A stretch of 64,000 bases of DNA from Poecilobothrus nobilitatus (GCA_947095535.1 OX352773.1:214478093-214542092); one strand, 5' to 3'; shown: positions 25,096-36,840, counted from the first letter of the stretch. Made by a program: numbers and translations. The notes: a model not told the origin generated them from the letters alone.

Positions 25096-25848
25096 TTAAC
25101 TACATACACTATTATAAATGTTACATATATATTTATACATTGTATATTTTAAATATATACATATTGTCCTTTACCTTGTTAATATGCTATCTCAAAGATT
25201 ACATTAACATTGAATTGTACACAATATACACATATAATATAATCTGTAATTTCTTTATGTATCTAATATTTATCTCATTTCAAAATATATACAAATTATA
25301 ATAAAAATTATGTAAAACAAAATTTAATAAAATATAAATCAGTCAGAAATTATTTAATTCTTAATTAAATATCGCTAATTAATTAAACCCATCTATTATA
25401 ATACACACCTCCAGATTCACCCAGTTATATGATAACATAATATATACTCTTTACGTTTTAATTATAGTTAAAATTTTTAATCTTTAATTAAATATTTTAA
25501 TAAAATTTATATATACATATACATATATTTATATAAATAGTGGGGGAACAATTGCACTCAAAACCTACAAAGAAAAAAAAAAAGAATAGAAAGTAAGTAA
25601 ATAAATTCATTCTTGATATTTTTGTTTTTGCGTTTTCTTTCTTGTGTCCCTGATAAGATATGTAGATTCTTCCTTAAACGCTTCAAACTATAACATCAAA
25701 TACTATCTATGTGTATTTTAAATTTTAATTAGAATTAAAACGAGTTTAAATCAGAATAGATGTGTAATTTTCCATTCAAAAATAACAAAAAAAAAAACAA
25801 AAACGAAAATTTTATAAAAATTAGAAATTAAAACATAAACAGAAAAAA

Positions 25849-28800
25849 ATGAGTCCGGTTGAAAACATAACAGATACCCTTATTATAGGGGTTAATACTA
25901 AAAATTTCGATATGTCGAAATTTAATTTCGGTTCAGTTGATTTTACGCTATTTGGTATAATGTTAGCAGTTTCATGTCTTATTGGTATTTATTTTGGTTT
26001 TATATCAAAAAGTGAAAATACCGCTGAAGAATATTTAATGGGTGGTCGTAAAATGAAAGCAATACCAATTGCTATATCTTTAGTATCAAGTCAATTATCA
26101 GCAATTGCAATAATGACAATACCATCTGAAGTTTATGTATATGGAATGCAATATTATACAATGTTATTATCAATACTATTAGTAATACCAATATTAATTT
26201 TTATTATTGTACCAGTATTTTATAATAATAATATTTCAAATTGTTATGAGGTATGTGTTAAATTAAATTGAATTGTATTTAAATTGTAATAGAGCGATCA
26301 GTTTAGTTTAGTTAAGTGTAAGTCTATAGTTAATTTAGAATCAATTTTTGAATTAAAAAAGTGCAAAAGAAGACATCAAAATGGTTTTAATAAATCATTG
26401 AAGTATGCAAAGATTAATTTGTTGTAAATATCGCATATTTGTGTAAACATTTAAATATTTAAATTTATGAACTGACAAAGTGATAACTGATAAGATATAC
26501 TTTAATTGCAAATAGTTTTAAGATATGAAAAAAAAATTAAAAACCATCAGTTTGAAATTATGTAATATCATTATTTTATTAATTTTAGTAATTTAATATT
26601 AGTCTAGACATGTATTTAAAATTATAGTCACATTATTGTTAAAAGGTTATATTATAAGTTTTGAAAAAAAGCCTCGGTGGTCTACTGAGTATGAGCGTAT
26701 AAAATACTGTGGGTTCGAGTCCTACACACGTCAGAAGAATAATTCGTCCTTACGACATTTACAGTTACACTTGAAAAGGAAAATCTGACAGGGTAATATT
26801 GCTATAATACGTTAAACAAATTTAGTTTATTCTAAATTAAAACTAAAGTAAATAAGATTTAATGACTCTTGTAGAGTCTTTCTACTAAAAGATATTTTAT
26901 ATAAGTTCGAATGTACATAATTATATATGTTTCGAAATTTCGCTTGTTCTTGTTTGATATATCTTGAACAAACGTTATTTTTATGACCCAGTCTCGGATT
27001 TCAATCTAACCTTTAATTTCTTTTTTATATATTTCTTATCGAACTTTAAATTGAAGAATTTAATAATGGAAAATTTTAAACAATAGATAGTGTTTATTTA
27101 AAAATAGAAATTTAATTTGAGTATAGAAAATATGACTCTATATAAATATAAATTTTCTTCATAACATATAGGTACTTTTTAATAATTTATTTTTTCATTT
27201 AATAAAAGTTAATAATAATTTTATTTTTTAAAATGTTTAGTATTTAGAAATGAGATTTGATAAAAGAACCCGAAGAATTGTTACAATCACGTTTTTATTA
27301 AAAATTTTTTTAATGATACCAATTTATATTTTTATACCATCATTAGCATTTTCACAAGGTAAGTGCATCTATAGACGTAATTATAATATTATAGTTTTTA
27401 ATTTTTTTTAATTAATTAGTAACTGGTATTAATATTCACGTTATAAATGGGGTGGTATGTTCAGTTTGTATCTTCTATACAATGTTGGTAAGAACCTATA
27501 GGAAACAATTAATTAAAAAGTTTCAAAACTTTCAAAATTTTTTTTTTAACAGGGTGGAATTAAAGCAGTAGTGTGGACAGATGTTATACAAGCTTTTATT
27601 ATGTTATTATCGGTTATATTAGTTGCAGTGTTAGCTATTATAAAAATTGGTGGTATTTCAGAAGTTATTGAAAGAGCTGAATCAGGAGGACGTTTATATA
27701 TGACCAAGTAAAGAATTTCCAGAAAAATTTAATTAACATTTTTTTTTTACCAAATATAAATTCAGTTTTACCTTAGATCTTACAACTCGTACCACTGTTT
27801 GGAATACATTCTTAGGTGGTACAGCACTTTGGATCAGTCATATTGGTGTACATCAAAGTTGTGTTCAACGTATTATTTCATTACCATCATTAGCACAATC
27901 AAGAAAGTATGTAATAATTTTAAATATTAAAAAAGGAATTTAAACTTTTTTATTAAATATAATTAAAAGATTGTTAATTTCGCAGATCTTTAGCAATTTT
28001 CACTATTGGATTTTTTATACTTATGTCATTGAATTGTTTTACTGGTGTTATAATATACGCTCGTTACTATCTTTGTGATCCACTTAAGGCTGGGGTAATC
28101 TTAAAAATCATTAACTTTAATTATAAAAAATAAAACTTAAATTGATTTTCTTTTATAATTTACTTTTATAATTCCAAAGATTCTTGAAAAACAAGACAAA
28201 ATGGTGCCATTTTTTGTTCAAGATACAATTGGACATTTAAAAGGAATGCCAGGTGTTTTTATTTCTTGTGTTTTTAGTGCTGCTTTAAGGTAAACTCACC
28301 TTTATTTAGAAGAAAAAAAGAATTTTTAAACGATTCTCGGTTATTCTTTCAGTACTGTTTCAGCCAATTTAAACACAGTTGCAGGAATTGTTTACTTTGA
28401 TTATATTCGCCCATTTATCAAGAAATCAGATGCTGATACTAAAGCCAACTTTTATATGAAATTGATTGTGGTCGCATGTGGAATTTATTGTATTTTAGCT
28501 GGTTTCATTGTGGAAAAATTTAAATCAATTTTTCAAATGACACTAACTATTAGTGGTCTATCACAAGGAGCTGTGGCTGGTGCTTTTGTTCTAGGAATGC
28601 TTGTACCTATAGCAAATGCTGAGGTTTTATATTTTTGTTTTTTGTTATAACCAAAAATATTTCAATTTATTTATTTATTCAATTACAAATAGGGTGCATT
28701 TTATGGTATAATTGGTAGTATAATATCAGTTGGTTTCATAGCTCTTGGAACACAATATCATGTATTACAGGGACATATTAAATATCCAACACTACCAAAT

Positions 28801-29197
28801 AGATTAGATGGATGTCTAAATGAATTTAATTTAACATTAACAACAAGTAATTTTTATGGGTAAAAATTAAACATTTTTGTATGATCCAAAATTTTTTAAG
28901 TTTAGTTCTACTTTTTCAATTTGCAGTGATATAGACAATGTAACCAGTTCATCATTACCAAGTGAAGATATTTTTATATTACATAAAGTATCATTTTATT
29001 GGTATGTTTTTTTCGGTTTTGCTTTCGTATGGATCATAGCAATTCCATACAGTCTTTTGGTAAAAAATGATAAAAAATTAGATTTAAATTTGATGTCACC
29101 AGTAATACAAAAATGGATACCCAAAAATTTATTAATGCAACATGAAATAATTAGCAAAAAAGATGATAATTTAAATGATTTTATTTTAAAAAATTAA
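25849..29197 (+). CDS. SLC5-family sodium/solute symporter, paralog 4 (10 exons, 603 aa)
   Basis: Exons: 25849-26250, 27241-27358, 27420-27487, 27553-27707, 27766-27906, 27986-28094, 28180-28289, 28353-28623, 28693-28859, 28927-29197; 1812 nt in frame to TAA. Every exon but the first has exactly the length of its counterpart in gene 3; exon 1 is one codon longer (LIIGV versus LIGV). Same family motifs as gene 3: EYLMGGRKMKAIPIAISL, YLEMRFDKRTRR, GGIKAVVWTDVIQA, HQSCVQRIISLPS and SAALSTVSANLNT. The C-terminus ends in a short charged tail (ISKKDDNLND). It arose by a duplication of about 5.85 kb period that copied flanks as well. Intact and probably expressed; the substrate may equal or slightly differ from that of gene 3. 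Confidence 0.92.
26671..26830 (+). mobile_element. tRNA-headed SINE in intron 1 of gene 4
   Basis: Starts gcctcggtgg. It has an A box tggtctactgag (26678-26689) and a near-perfect B box ggttcgagtcc (26712-26722), spaced as in tRNA-derived SINEs. The sequence after the B box continues as a non-tRNA body ('acgtcagaagaataattcgt'). The same head occurs in opposite orientation at 29408-29371. Not a functional tRNA: no acceptor stem pairs across the head. Confidence 0.65.
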
Positions 29198-29283
29198 TGT
29201 TAGGTTGAAAATTATTATATATTATATAGATAGTATCTTGTGTAGTATATAAATTTTTGTATTTTATTTATTTTTGTTTAGTT

Positions 29284-29289
29284 AATAAA
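29284..29289 (+). terminator. Candidate polyadenylation signal of gene 4 (AATAAA)
   Basis: AATAAA 87 bp after the stop in the same 'gtttagttaataaataaa' block as downstream of gene 3. Confidence 0.5.
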
Positions 29290-29344
29290 TAAAATTTTAA
29301 AGACAATTTTTTTATAAAAACTGTAATTATTACACTGTTTCAAT

Positions 29345-29408
29345 TAATTGAAATTCATCGATAATTGGGTAATTTCTACAGGCTTAACCGCTAGGCCACC
29401 GAGGCCGG
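29345..29408 (-). mobile_element. 5' head of a tRNA-derived SINE, truncated
   Basis: The - strand reads ccggcctcggtggcctagcg then gttaagcc from 29408 down: a clean tRNA-like 5' half with A box tggcctagcgg, starting with the same cctcggtgg as the SINE at 26671. No B box follows within the next 60 bp. It lies between the convergent genes 4 and 5; the rest of that gap (29410-30077) is A/T-rich without further features. Confidence 0.5.
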
Positions 29409-30077
29409 AAAATTTCTTCATTTTCTTTGCATAAACTTAGGCGAATCTTATTTTGATTAAAAACTAAAACTGTTTACGCTTGAATTTACTCTTTGAAACT
29501 TATTTAGACAAAATATTATTTTACGAGCAACCAAACGATTTTCCAATGTAGAATAAAAATTTTAGACGTTTCTCCAACTATTTATATTTATATTGAAGCG
29601 GAACACAAACCCAATAACATGAATGTAGTATCTTTATCTACTTTATTCAAGAGAATTCTTATCTTAAAAAAACTTATTCTTAAAATTCAAATTCTATTCT
29701 ATAGCTACTAACATTTTTTAAACTATATTATAAAGCTTTCAGATATATTTAATTTAATTCTTTAAAAAAACAAAATTTACACACTTATACATTTTATGTA
29801 CCAACAATTTATTAATTTTTTTTTTTTTACATCGTTATATTATAATTAAATTACAAATTTAGAATTTTAAATAAAATAAAAATAAATTATCTAAAAATAA
29901 AACAAACCTAAAAAATACTTCTTAAACTTATGGGTCCATTAAATTGTTGTTTTAATAACCAAAAAAGGGAATAAAAGATGTTTTTGTTTAAATTTTAGCA
30001 TTTTAAATTTCTTTTAGTTTTTCACATATATTTTTTTTCTTTTTATTTATGTTCTATTCCTTTAAATTTAATAAAAT

Positions 30078-32267
30078 TTATTTACCACCACCATTTATAA
30101 ATGGTTGTTGTTGTTCTTTCATTGGAATTTCTTCATGCTGAAGACATAAACTTTTAGGTATCCATTTTTGTATAACCGGTGACATTAAATTTAAATCTAA
30201 TTTTTTAACCTTCTTATCCTTTATTAAGAGACTATATGGAATAGCAAATACCCATACTAAACTCATTCCAAAAAATATAAACCAAAAGAAAGATATTTTA
30301 AATAATATAAATATATCATCATTATTGCTATTCATTTCTTCTTGTTGTATCCAATTGGAAATTGTTATATTAAATTCTTCTTGACAACCATCTAAACTAC
30401 TTGGTAATGGATCATATTTTAAGTAGCCAGTTCTTACATAATATTGTGTTCCAATTGCTATAAATCCAACTGATAACATACTGAAAACGGTTCCATAAAA
30501 TGCACCCTAAATAAAAACCACAAAAAAAAAAAATTTTATTAAAACTTCCTATAAGTTATTTGTCTTAAAAATTAATTATTACATCTGATGTTGCATATGG
30601 AAACATCATTCCTAATAGAAATACTCCAGCTACTGCACCTTGTGTCATACCATTGATTATAACTGATATTTGAAATATTGATTCAAACTTTTCAACAATA
30701 AAACCACCCAAAATACAATAAATACCACATACAAAAACAAAAATTTTCATATAAAAACTAGCTTTTTCATCAGCATCTGATTTCTTAACAAATGGACGAA
30801 TATAATCAAAATATACTATCCCAGCCACTGTATTTAGATTAGCTGAAACAGTACTAAAAAAAAAAAATTTTTTTTAAATTATGTAATCCTGTTGGACCAC
30901 CTAAGTAAACATTTACTAACCTAAGAGCAGCACTAAATATACAAGAAATAAATATTCCCGGCATTCCTTTTAAATGTCCTATAGTATCCTGAACAAAGAA
31001 TGGTAAAATTTTATCTTTTTTTGCTACAATTCCTGCCTTTATAGGATCACAAAGATAATATTGAGCATACATTACAATACCAGTAAAACAATTCCATGTC
31101 ATTATTAAAAAAAAACCTAATGCAAACATAACTAAAGATTTCCTGGAAGCTGATAATGTTGGTAATGAAATAATTCGTTGAACACAACTCTGATGTACAC
31201 CAATATGAGCTACCATTTGTGCAATACCACCTAAAAATGTATTCCAAACTGTTGTACGAGTTGTAAGATCTAAATTAAAACTTCAAATCAATTTTTTGTC
31301 AATCAATTAAAATTTTTCTTTCAAAAATTTATTAAAAATATTTTACTTAGTCATGTAAAGACGTCCTCCATCACTGGCTCTTTGAAATACTTCTGCAATT
31401 CCACCAATTTTAAATACTGCTAATACTGCAACTAAAATTACTGATATTAACATAATTACTGCTTGTACTACATCAGTCCAAACAACTGCTTTAATACCAC
31501 CCTGTAATAATAATGTTTAAATTAAAAATAATAATGTTTAAGAGCTTTAAAAAGGAACTCACCAACATTGTGTAAAAAACACAAACTGAACAAACAATTC
31601 CATTTATAAGATGAATATTGATTCCAGTAACTTTGAAAAAAAAAATACATAAATCTTAAAAAAAATATATATAATGTTTTACCTTGTGAAAAAGCTAATG
31701 ATGGCATAAAAATATAAACGGGAATAATTAAGAAGATTTTCATTAAAAAAGCAATAGTTACAATTCGTCTTGTTTTTTTATCAAATCTCATCTCCAAATA
31801 CTACAAAAAGACCATTGAATTTTATATGATATAAAACAATTTTTAAAAATTTTTCACATTTTATCAAAAAATACCTCATAACAATTTAAAATATTATTTT
31901 TATATAAAACTGGTATAATAATATAAACTAAAGCTGGTAAAACTGGTAAAACTGCCAATATATACCAATAATAATGTAAACCAAATGAATATGTTTCAGC
32001 TGGTATTGTCATCATTGAAATTGCTGATAATTGACTTGCTACTAATGATATTGCAACTGGTATTATTTTCATTTTACGACCACCTACCAAATATTCTTCA
32101 GCTGTATCTTTAGTTTTTGAAAAGAAACCAAAATAAACACCAATGGAAGCGGATATTGTTAACATAATTCCAAATAATATATAATCAACAGTACCAAAAT
32201 TTAAATTTGTCATATCTAAATTTTGAATATTTACAATATTATCTGTAGAATTTTTTATTCTTTCCAT
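30078..32267 (-). CDS. SLC5-family sodium/solute symporter, paralog 5 (7 exons, 597 aa)
   Basis: Exons in coding order: 32267-31875, 31800-31683, 31630-31563, 31501-31347, 31280-30921, 30853-30583, 30506-30078; GT-AG, 1794 nt in frame to TAA. Family motifs: EYLVGGRKMKIIPVAISL, ASQLSAISMMTIPAE, YLEMRFDKKTRR, GGIKAVVWTDVVQA, VHQSCVQRIISLPT and SAALSTVSANLNT. The only cluster member on the - strand, tail-to-tail with gene 4 and 880 bp away. It is the most compact: it lacks the RK|S, AG|V and YG|D introns, so two exons of the sisters are one 360 nt exon and the last two a single 429 nt exon. The stop codon overlaps an AATAAA (ggTAAATAAAt), so its 3' UTR may be very short. Substrate unknown. Confidence 0.9.
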
Positions 32268-33050
32268 TTTTAATTTTTTTTTTTTTTTAATTAATTAACA
32301 CTAAATATAATTTCAATGATTTTAAAATTATAATTAACTGTACATCTAAAGCATCTTAAATTACTTTTGAATTGAAAAGATGATGGAAAACTTAAAGGTA
32401 AAAAGAAAAAAATTTTCAGTATCTTATCTCCTGTCACAGAATTATTTAAAAGTTTAGAATTATTTATCTACTTTCGAAAATAATTCTATTTTTAAGCTAA
32501 AATAAAATGATGTTCAGTTTTATAAAGAACGCTTAGAAAGTTTTCATAAATTTACCAGATTATTTTGGTTACGAATCTAATTGTCCAAAATTGTTTATTT
32601 GCTTAGAATTTTTTTTGAGAACATATACAGTTTTCGGATATTTTTCAATTTATAATATTATGGGCTTCAAAATTCAAATCTTTTAAAATTTTAACCAATT
32701 ATTATAATTATTATGTATTTTAAGGTATATGAACCTCTAAAACATGGATTATACTAAAAGTAAAGGTCATATTCCTAAACCATTCAGAGTCCATTAAGGA
32801 AATTTTTTAATTTAAAATCTGGAAAAATAAATAGTATATTACAAAGTAAATATAAGAATAAAAAAAAAACGTTTCCAAGAATCTGCAATCTAGAAAAGAA
32901 AAAATTAAGTACTTAACAACTGGGTCAGATGAATTATATCTCACAATGAATATAAAATAGAGCAATCAATATTAAAAGCTGGCTAAATATAACTCTTGTG
33001 ATTTTAACATAGAATATGTGTTTTATCTTAAGGATTAATAAAAAACAAGT
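32268..33050. other. Upstream flank of gene 5
   Basis: A/T-rich, no gene or clear repeat seen. The promoter of gene 5 should lie in its left part, on the - strand, but no motif can be named. Confidence 0.4.
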
Positions 33051-33369
33051 AAATGTAACAGTAAGTCGATGCAACCGACATATTAATACCATACACCTGA
33101 ATAATTCGAATTAAATTAACAATACATAAGTGTTTTTGGCAGTGCTTGAACTTCTTCCCTTTTCTGTCTTATTCAACTCGAATTTCAAGAACGTAAAAGA
33201 GGCATCCGCTTGGGATATTCTTGACACCCACCCCTTGTATAAAATTTTAAGTTTCTATCTTAATTATTTTCGAAGATTGGTAGTCCTTGGGATGTTTGTG
33301 TCAGCTACCCGAATTGCCACTCCAATTCATCGAATCCATCTCAGGAACATAAAGAAAACTTGCTAGAAC

Positions 33370-35420
33370 ACCATTCTATTAAATTTAAAGGTTCTACTTT
33401 TGTTGGTTTTGGAGATATGCTCGTTGCTCTTGTGCTCGTCCGGAAGTTTCCAAAATACGAACCCATGGTTCAAATTCTTTCAAATGTCAGTTTCCAATTT
33501 TACAGAAAAGGAAACATAACAGAACACCTTTGTACTAAAAATAAAAGTTCTATCTTTGTTGGTTGTGGAGATATACTCGTTTGATCTGGGGCTCGTCCGG
33601 AAGCTTTCAAGATTTGAACCCATGGACCAAATCCTCACAAATTTCAGAAACATAAATCAAACATGAAGGAACACCATTCTGCCTAATTTAAAGGTTATAT
33701 CTTTGTTGCATTTGGAGATAATATCATTTGCTCTGAGGCTCGTTCGGAAGCTTTCAAAATCCGAACCCAAGGACCAAATCCTCTCAAATTTCAGAGGCCT
33801 AAATCATACATGAAAGAACACCATTATGCCAAAAGTAAAGGTTATATATTTGTTGTTTTTGGAGATAATCTCATTTGCTCTGGGGCTCGTTCGGAAGCTT
33901 CCAAAATCCAAACCCATGGACCACATCCTCTTAAATTTTAGAGACATAAATCAAACTGGAAGAAACATCATTATAAAAAATTTAAAGGTTCTATCTTTAT
34001 TGGTTTTGGAGATAATCTCGTTTGCTCTGGGGCTCGTTCGGAAGTTTCCAAAACCCGAACCCATGGACCAAATCTTCTCACATTTCAGAGACTTAAATAA
34101 AACATGAAAGAACACCACCCTGCCAAATTTAAAGATTATATCTTTGTTGGTTTTGGAGATAATCTCATTTGCTCTGGTGCTCGTTCGGAAGCTTCCAAAA
34201 CCAAACCCACGGACCAAATCCTCTTAAATTTCAGAGACATAAATCAAACACGAAAGAACACCATTGTACCAAATTCAAAGGTTCTACCTTTGTTCGTATT
34301 GGATATAATCTCATTTGCTCTGCGGCTCGTTGGGAAGCTTCCAAAATTCGAATCCACGGTTCAAATTCTTTCAAATTTAAACCCATGGCCAAATCCTCTC
34401 AAATTTCAGAGACTTAAATCAAACATGAAAAAACACCATTCGGCCAAATTTAAAGGTTATATATATTTGTTGTTTTTGGAGATAATCTCATTTGCTCTGG
34501 AGCTCGTTCGGAAGCTTCCAAAATCTAAACCCATGGACCACATCCTCTTAAATTTTAGAGACATAAATCAAACTGGAAGAAACATCATTATAAAAAATTT
34601 AAAGGTTCTATCTTTATTGGTTTTGGAGATAATCTCGTTTGCTCTGGGGCTCGTTCGGAAGCTTCCAAATCCAAACCCATGGACCAAATCCTCTTAAATT
34701 TCAGAGACATAAATCGAACGGGAAGGAACACCACCCTGCCAAATTGAAAGGTTATATCTTTGTTGGTTTTGGAGATAATCTCATTTGCTCTGGTGCTCGT
34801 TCGGAAGCTTCCAAATCCAAACCCATGGACCAAATCCTCTTAAATTTCAGAGGCCTAAATCATACATGAAAGAACACCACCCTGCCAAATTTAAAGGTTA
34901 TATCTTTGTTGGTTTTGGAGATAATCTCATTTGCTCTGGTGCTCGTTCGGAAGCTTCCAAATCCAAACCCATGGACCAAATCCTCTTAAATTTCAGAGGC
35001 CTAAATCATACATGAAAGAACACCATTCTGCCAAAAGTAAAGGTTCTATCTTTATTGGTTTTGGAGATAATCTCGTTTGCTCTGGGGCTCGTTCGGAAGT
35101 TTCCAAAAGTCGAACCCATGGACCAAATCTTCTCACATTTCAGAGACTTAAATAAAACATGAAAGAACAGTACCCTGCCAAATTTAAAGGTTCTATCTTT
35201 GTTGGTTTTGGAGATAATCTCATTTGCTCTGGTGCTCGTTCGGAAGCTTCCAAAACCCAAACCCATGGACCAAATCCTCTTAAATTTCAGAGACATAAAT
35301 CGAACGGGAAGAAACATCATTGTACAAAATTTGAAGGTTCTATCTTTGTTGCTTTTGGAGATAATCTCGTTTGCGGAGATTATCTCCAAAAGCCCGGAAT
35401 CATTCGGAAGCTTCCAGAAT
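33370..35420. repeat. Tandem satellite, 14 units of ~146-147 bp
   Basis: The marker 'ttggagataat' (or close variant) recurs at about 33411, 33567, 33714, 33861, 34008, 34155, 34301, 34478, 34625, 34771, 34917, 35063, 35210 and 35357. Intervals are 146-147 bp except one of 156 and one of 177. Each unit has the same order: 'aaatttaaaggttctatctt', 'ggttttggagataatctc', 'tttgctctggggctcgttcg', 'gaagcttccaaaa', 'acccatggaccaaatcctct' and 'aaatttcagagacataaatc'. Open frames running through it on either strand are by-products of the periodicity and are not genes. Confidence 0.92.
35351..35393. repeat. Perfect 18-bp hairpin at the end of the satellite array
   Basis: 35351-35368 (gcttttggagataatctc) and 35376-35393 are exact reverse complements with a 7-nt loop (gtttgcg). 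The second arm is an inverted piece of the satellite unit, so the hairpin arose by a local inversion or foldback at the last unit. Confidence 0.9.
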
Positions 35421-35660
35421 CCGAACCCATGGACGGATTTTGTCCAGATTCGAACTTAGCCTTTCTTTCGTAATTAGTAACCTACTATATAAATTTCATC
35501 AAGATAGCATCATTATTTTTTGAGTTATCGTGCGTACGGACGGACGGACGGACGGACATCGCTAAATCGACTCCGGCGGTGATCCTGATTCAGAATATAT
35601 ATACATGTCTATACCTAACTCGCTTCCTTTTGGTGGTTACAAACACCATACCAAAGTTAA

Positions 35661-35689
35661 TATACCCTATACTTTAGGTGTAGGGTATA
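35661..35689. repeat. Terminal hairpin of the dispersed element
   Basis: Arms tataccctatac (35661-35672) and gtgtagggtata (35678-35689) pair at 11 of 12 positions around loop tttag. The same hairpin closes the inverted copy at 63881-63909. It may be a 3'-end transposition signal or a transcription stop. Confidence 0.75.
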
Positions 35690-36579
35690 AAAAAAAGGAC
35701 TTTTAAAGAAGTATCCTATGATTTTCAATACAATTATAGTTCTGTAATATATAGTCTTTTAACCTTTACGTAGATTTTATGCATACTTCCTTTACGTAGT
35801 TCTTAATGCAACATTTTTATTATCTCTTTAATAAATCATTTAAAAATATAAACAATAATAATATTTGTTTAAGATTTATTATACTAAAGATTAATATAAG
35901 ATGATGATGTAAAAAGGTTTGAAGATATATATACATATATGTATGTAGGTACGTCGTACATATAAAAGCTGGTGCTATGATGAAATTTAATATTTATCTC
36001 AATCATGAATTTGTTTTAAAAATGAATAAATAATTTATAAATTAATTTTTTTCAAGGAAATTTTTAATACTTATATGAATAAAAGATAGAAAGTTATTAA
36101 TTAATTAAAGAACCAAGAATACGCCTTTATGCCTTCATACATAACATAAAAAAAAAAAAAAAATCCGAAATCTTGGAAAAATTTACACGTAATCTTATAT
36201 GGGTACAATTTCACACAACACTAATTAAAACTTTTATATAACTCGAAAAACATTATTTTTTTTTTTTAATTTTGACATTAAAAATTCCATTTTATATAGA
36301 AAACATATGATTTAAAAAATTTTAATATTTTAATTTAAAAATTTAATCAATTTTGAAACAAAATTCTTCATCTATTTTTTACTACAAAAGATGCGATTTA
36401 TAGATTAAATATATAGACCTTATACTTAACTATAGCATAGTCCAAAAAACAAAAAAAAAATCAACAAACCCAATTTTAATGACCATTTTTTATTTAAAAA
36501 TTTAAGTTAGATTAAATTGAAAGAAACCAGCATGTAAAATGAAAGATTTTTAAAGGCTCACTACATTTTCAAAAAGACA

Positions 36580-36840
36580 ATAAAAATTTAATATTATGAT
36601 CGAGGTTTTATTTATTTCTGAGACTCTTGAAATATCATTTTTTGCTATATCCGCATTTATTCTTTTTGCTATTTTTAGAATTACATCTGCTGAATTTGAT
36701 AAGTTTTTTGGAAGACCAGCAATTATTAAGTTTTTGTTGGATTTCAGTTGTTGTGCCTCATCTAGTTCCGCTTCTATTTTGTTTATTCTTTCTTCCATTT
36801 CTGCAAGAACTTTTTTTATTTGTACCACATTATATAAAAT
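36580..36840 (-). pseudogene. Fragment of a non-LTR retrotransposon ORF1 protein
   Basis: The - strand encodes about 80 residues: a charged coiled-coil stretch (LAEMEERINKIEAELDEAQQ) followed by NLIIAGLPKNLSNSADVILK and ..RINADIAKNDISRVSEI. This is the coiled coil plus RNA-binding-domain layout of L1/CR1-type ORF1 proteins, in which '.N.I..GIP....' followed by 'V..I...L...I...DI....R' is characteristic. It is cut at both ends, with no zinc knuckle and no adjacent reverse transcriptase, so it is an isolated dead fragment. Confidence 0.65.

Larger units (their letters stand above)
33050..35695 (+). mobile_element. Composite element: unique 5' part, satellite array, and dispersed 3' terminus with hairpin (Helitron/Helentron-like?)
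   Basis: Three parts in order. 33065-33365 is GC-richer unique sequence beginning near a small palindrome gtcg..ccgac. 33370-35420 is a 146-147 bp tandem array. 35500-35695 is a terminal module: 'gagttatcgtgcgtacggac', (ggac)n, 'cgactccggcggtgatcctg', gaatatatatac, then a terminal hairpin at 35661-35689 followed by an A-run. The last 120 bp are identical, inverted, to 63881-64000, so this terminus belongs to a dispersed family. Tandem repeats in the middle and a hairpin near the 3' end are hallmarks of non-autonomous Helentrons (DINE-1/HINE type), but no Rep/helicase is present. The class is my inference. Confidence 0.55.

Noticed and set aside
26671..26735. Possible functional tRNA gene
   Set aside because: A and B boxes are good, but acceptor and anticodon stems do not pair and the sequence runs into a SINE body.
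34104..34697. Open frame of 197 codons (and several of 70-130 codons) on both strands
   Set aside because: They lie wholly inside the 146-147 bp satellite; the repeated peptides are the array read in rotating frames. No start context, domain or codon bias supports a protein.
33370..35420. Regular repeats that might suggest a CRISPR array
   Set aside because: Units are contiguous 146-147 bp satellites with no unique spacers, in a eukaryotic genome with introns.
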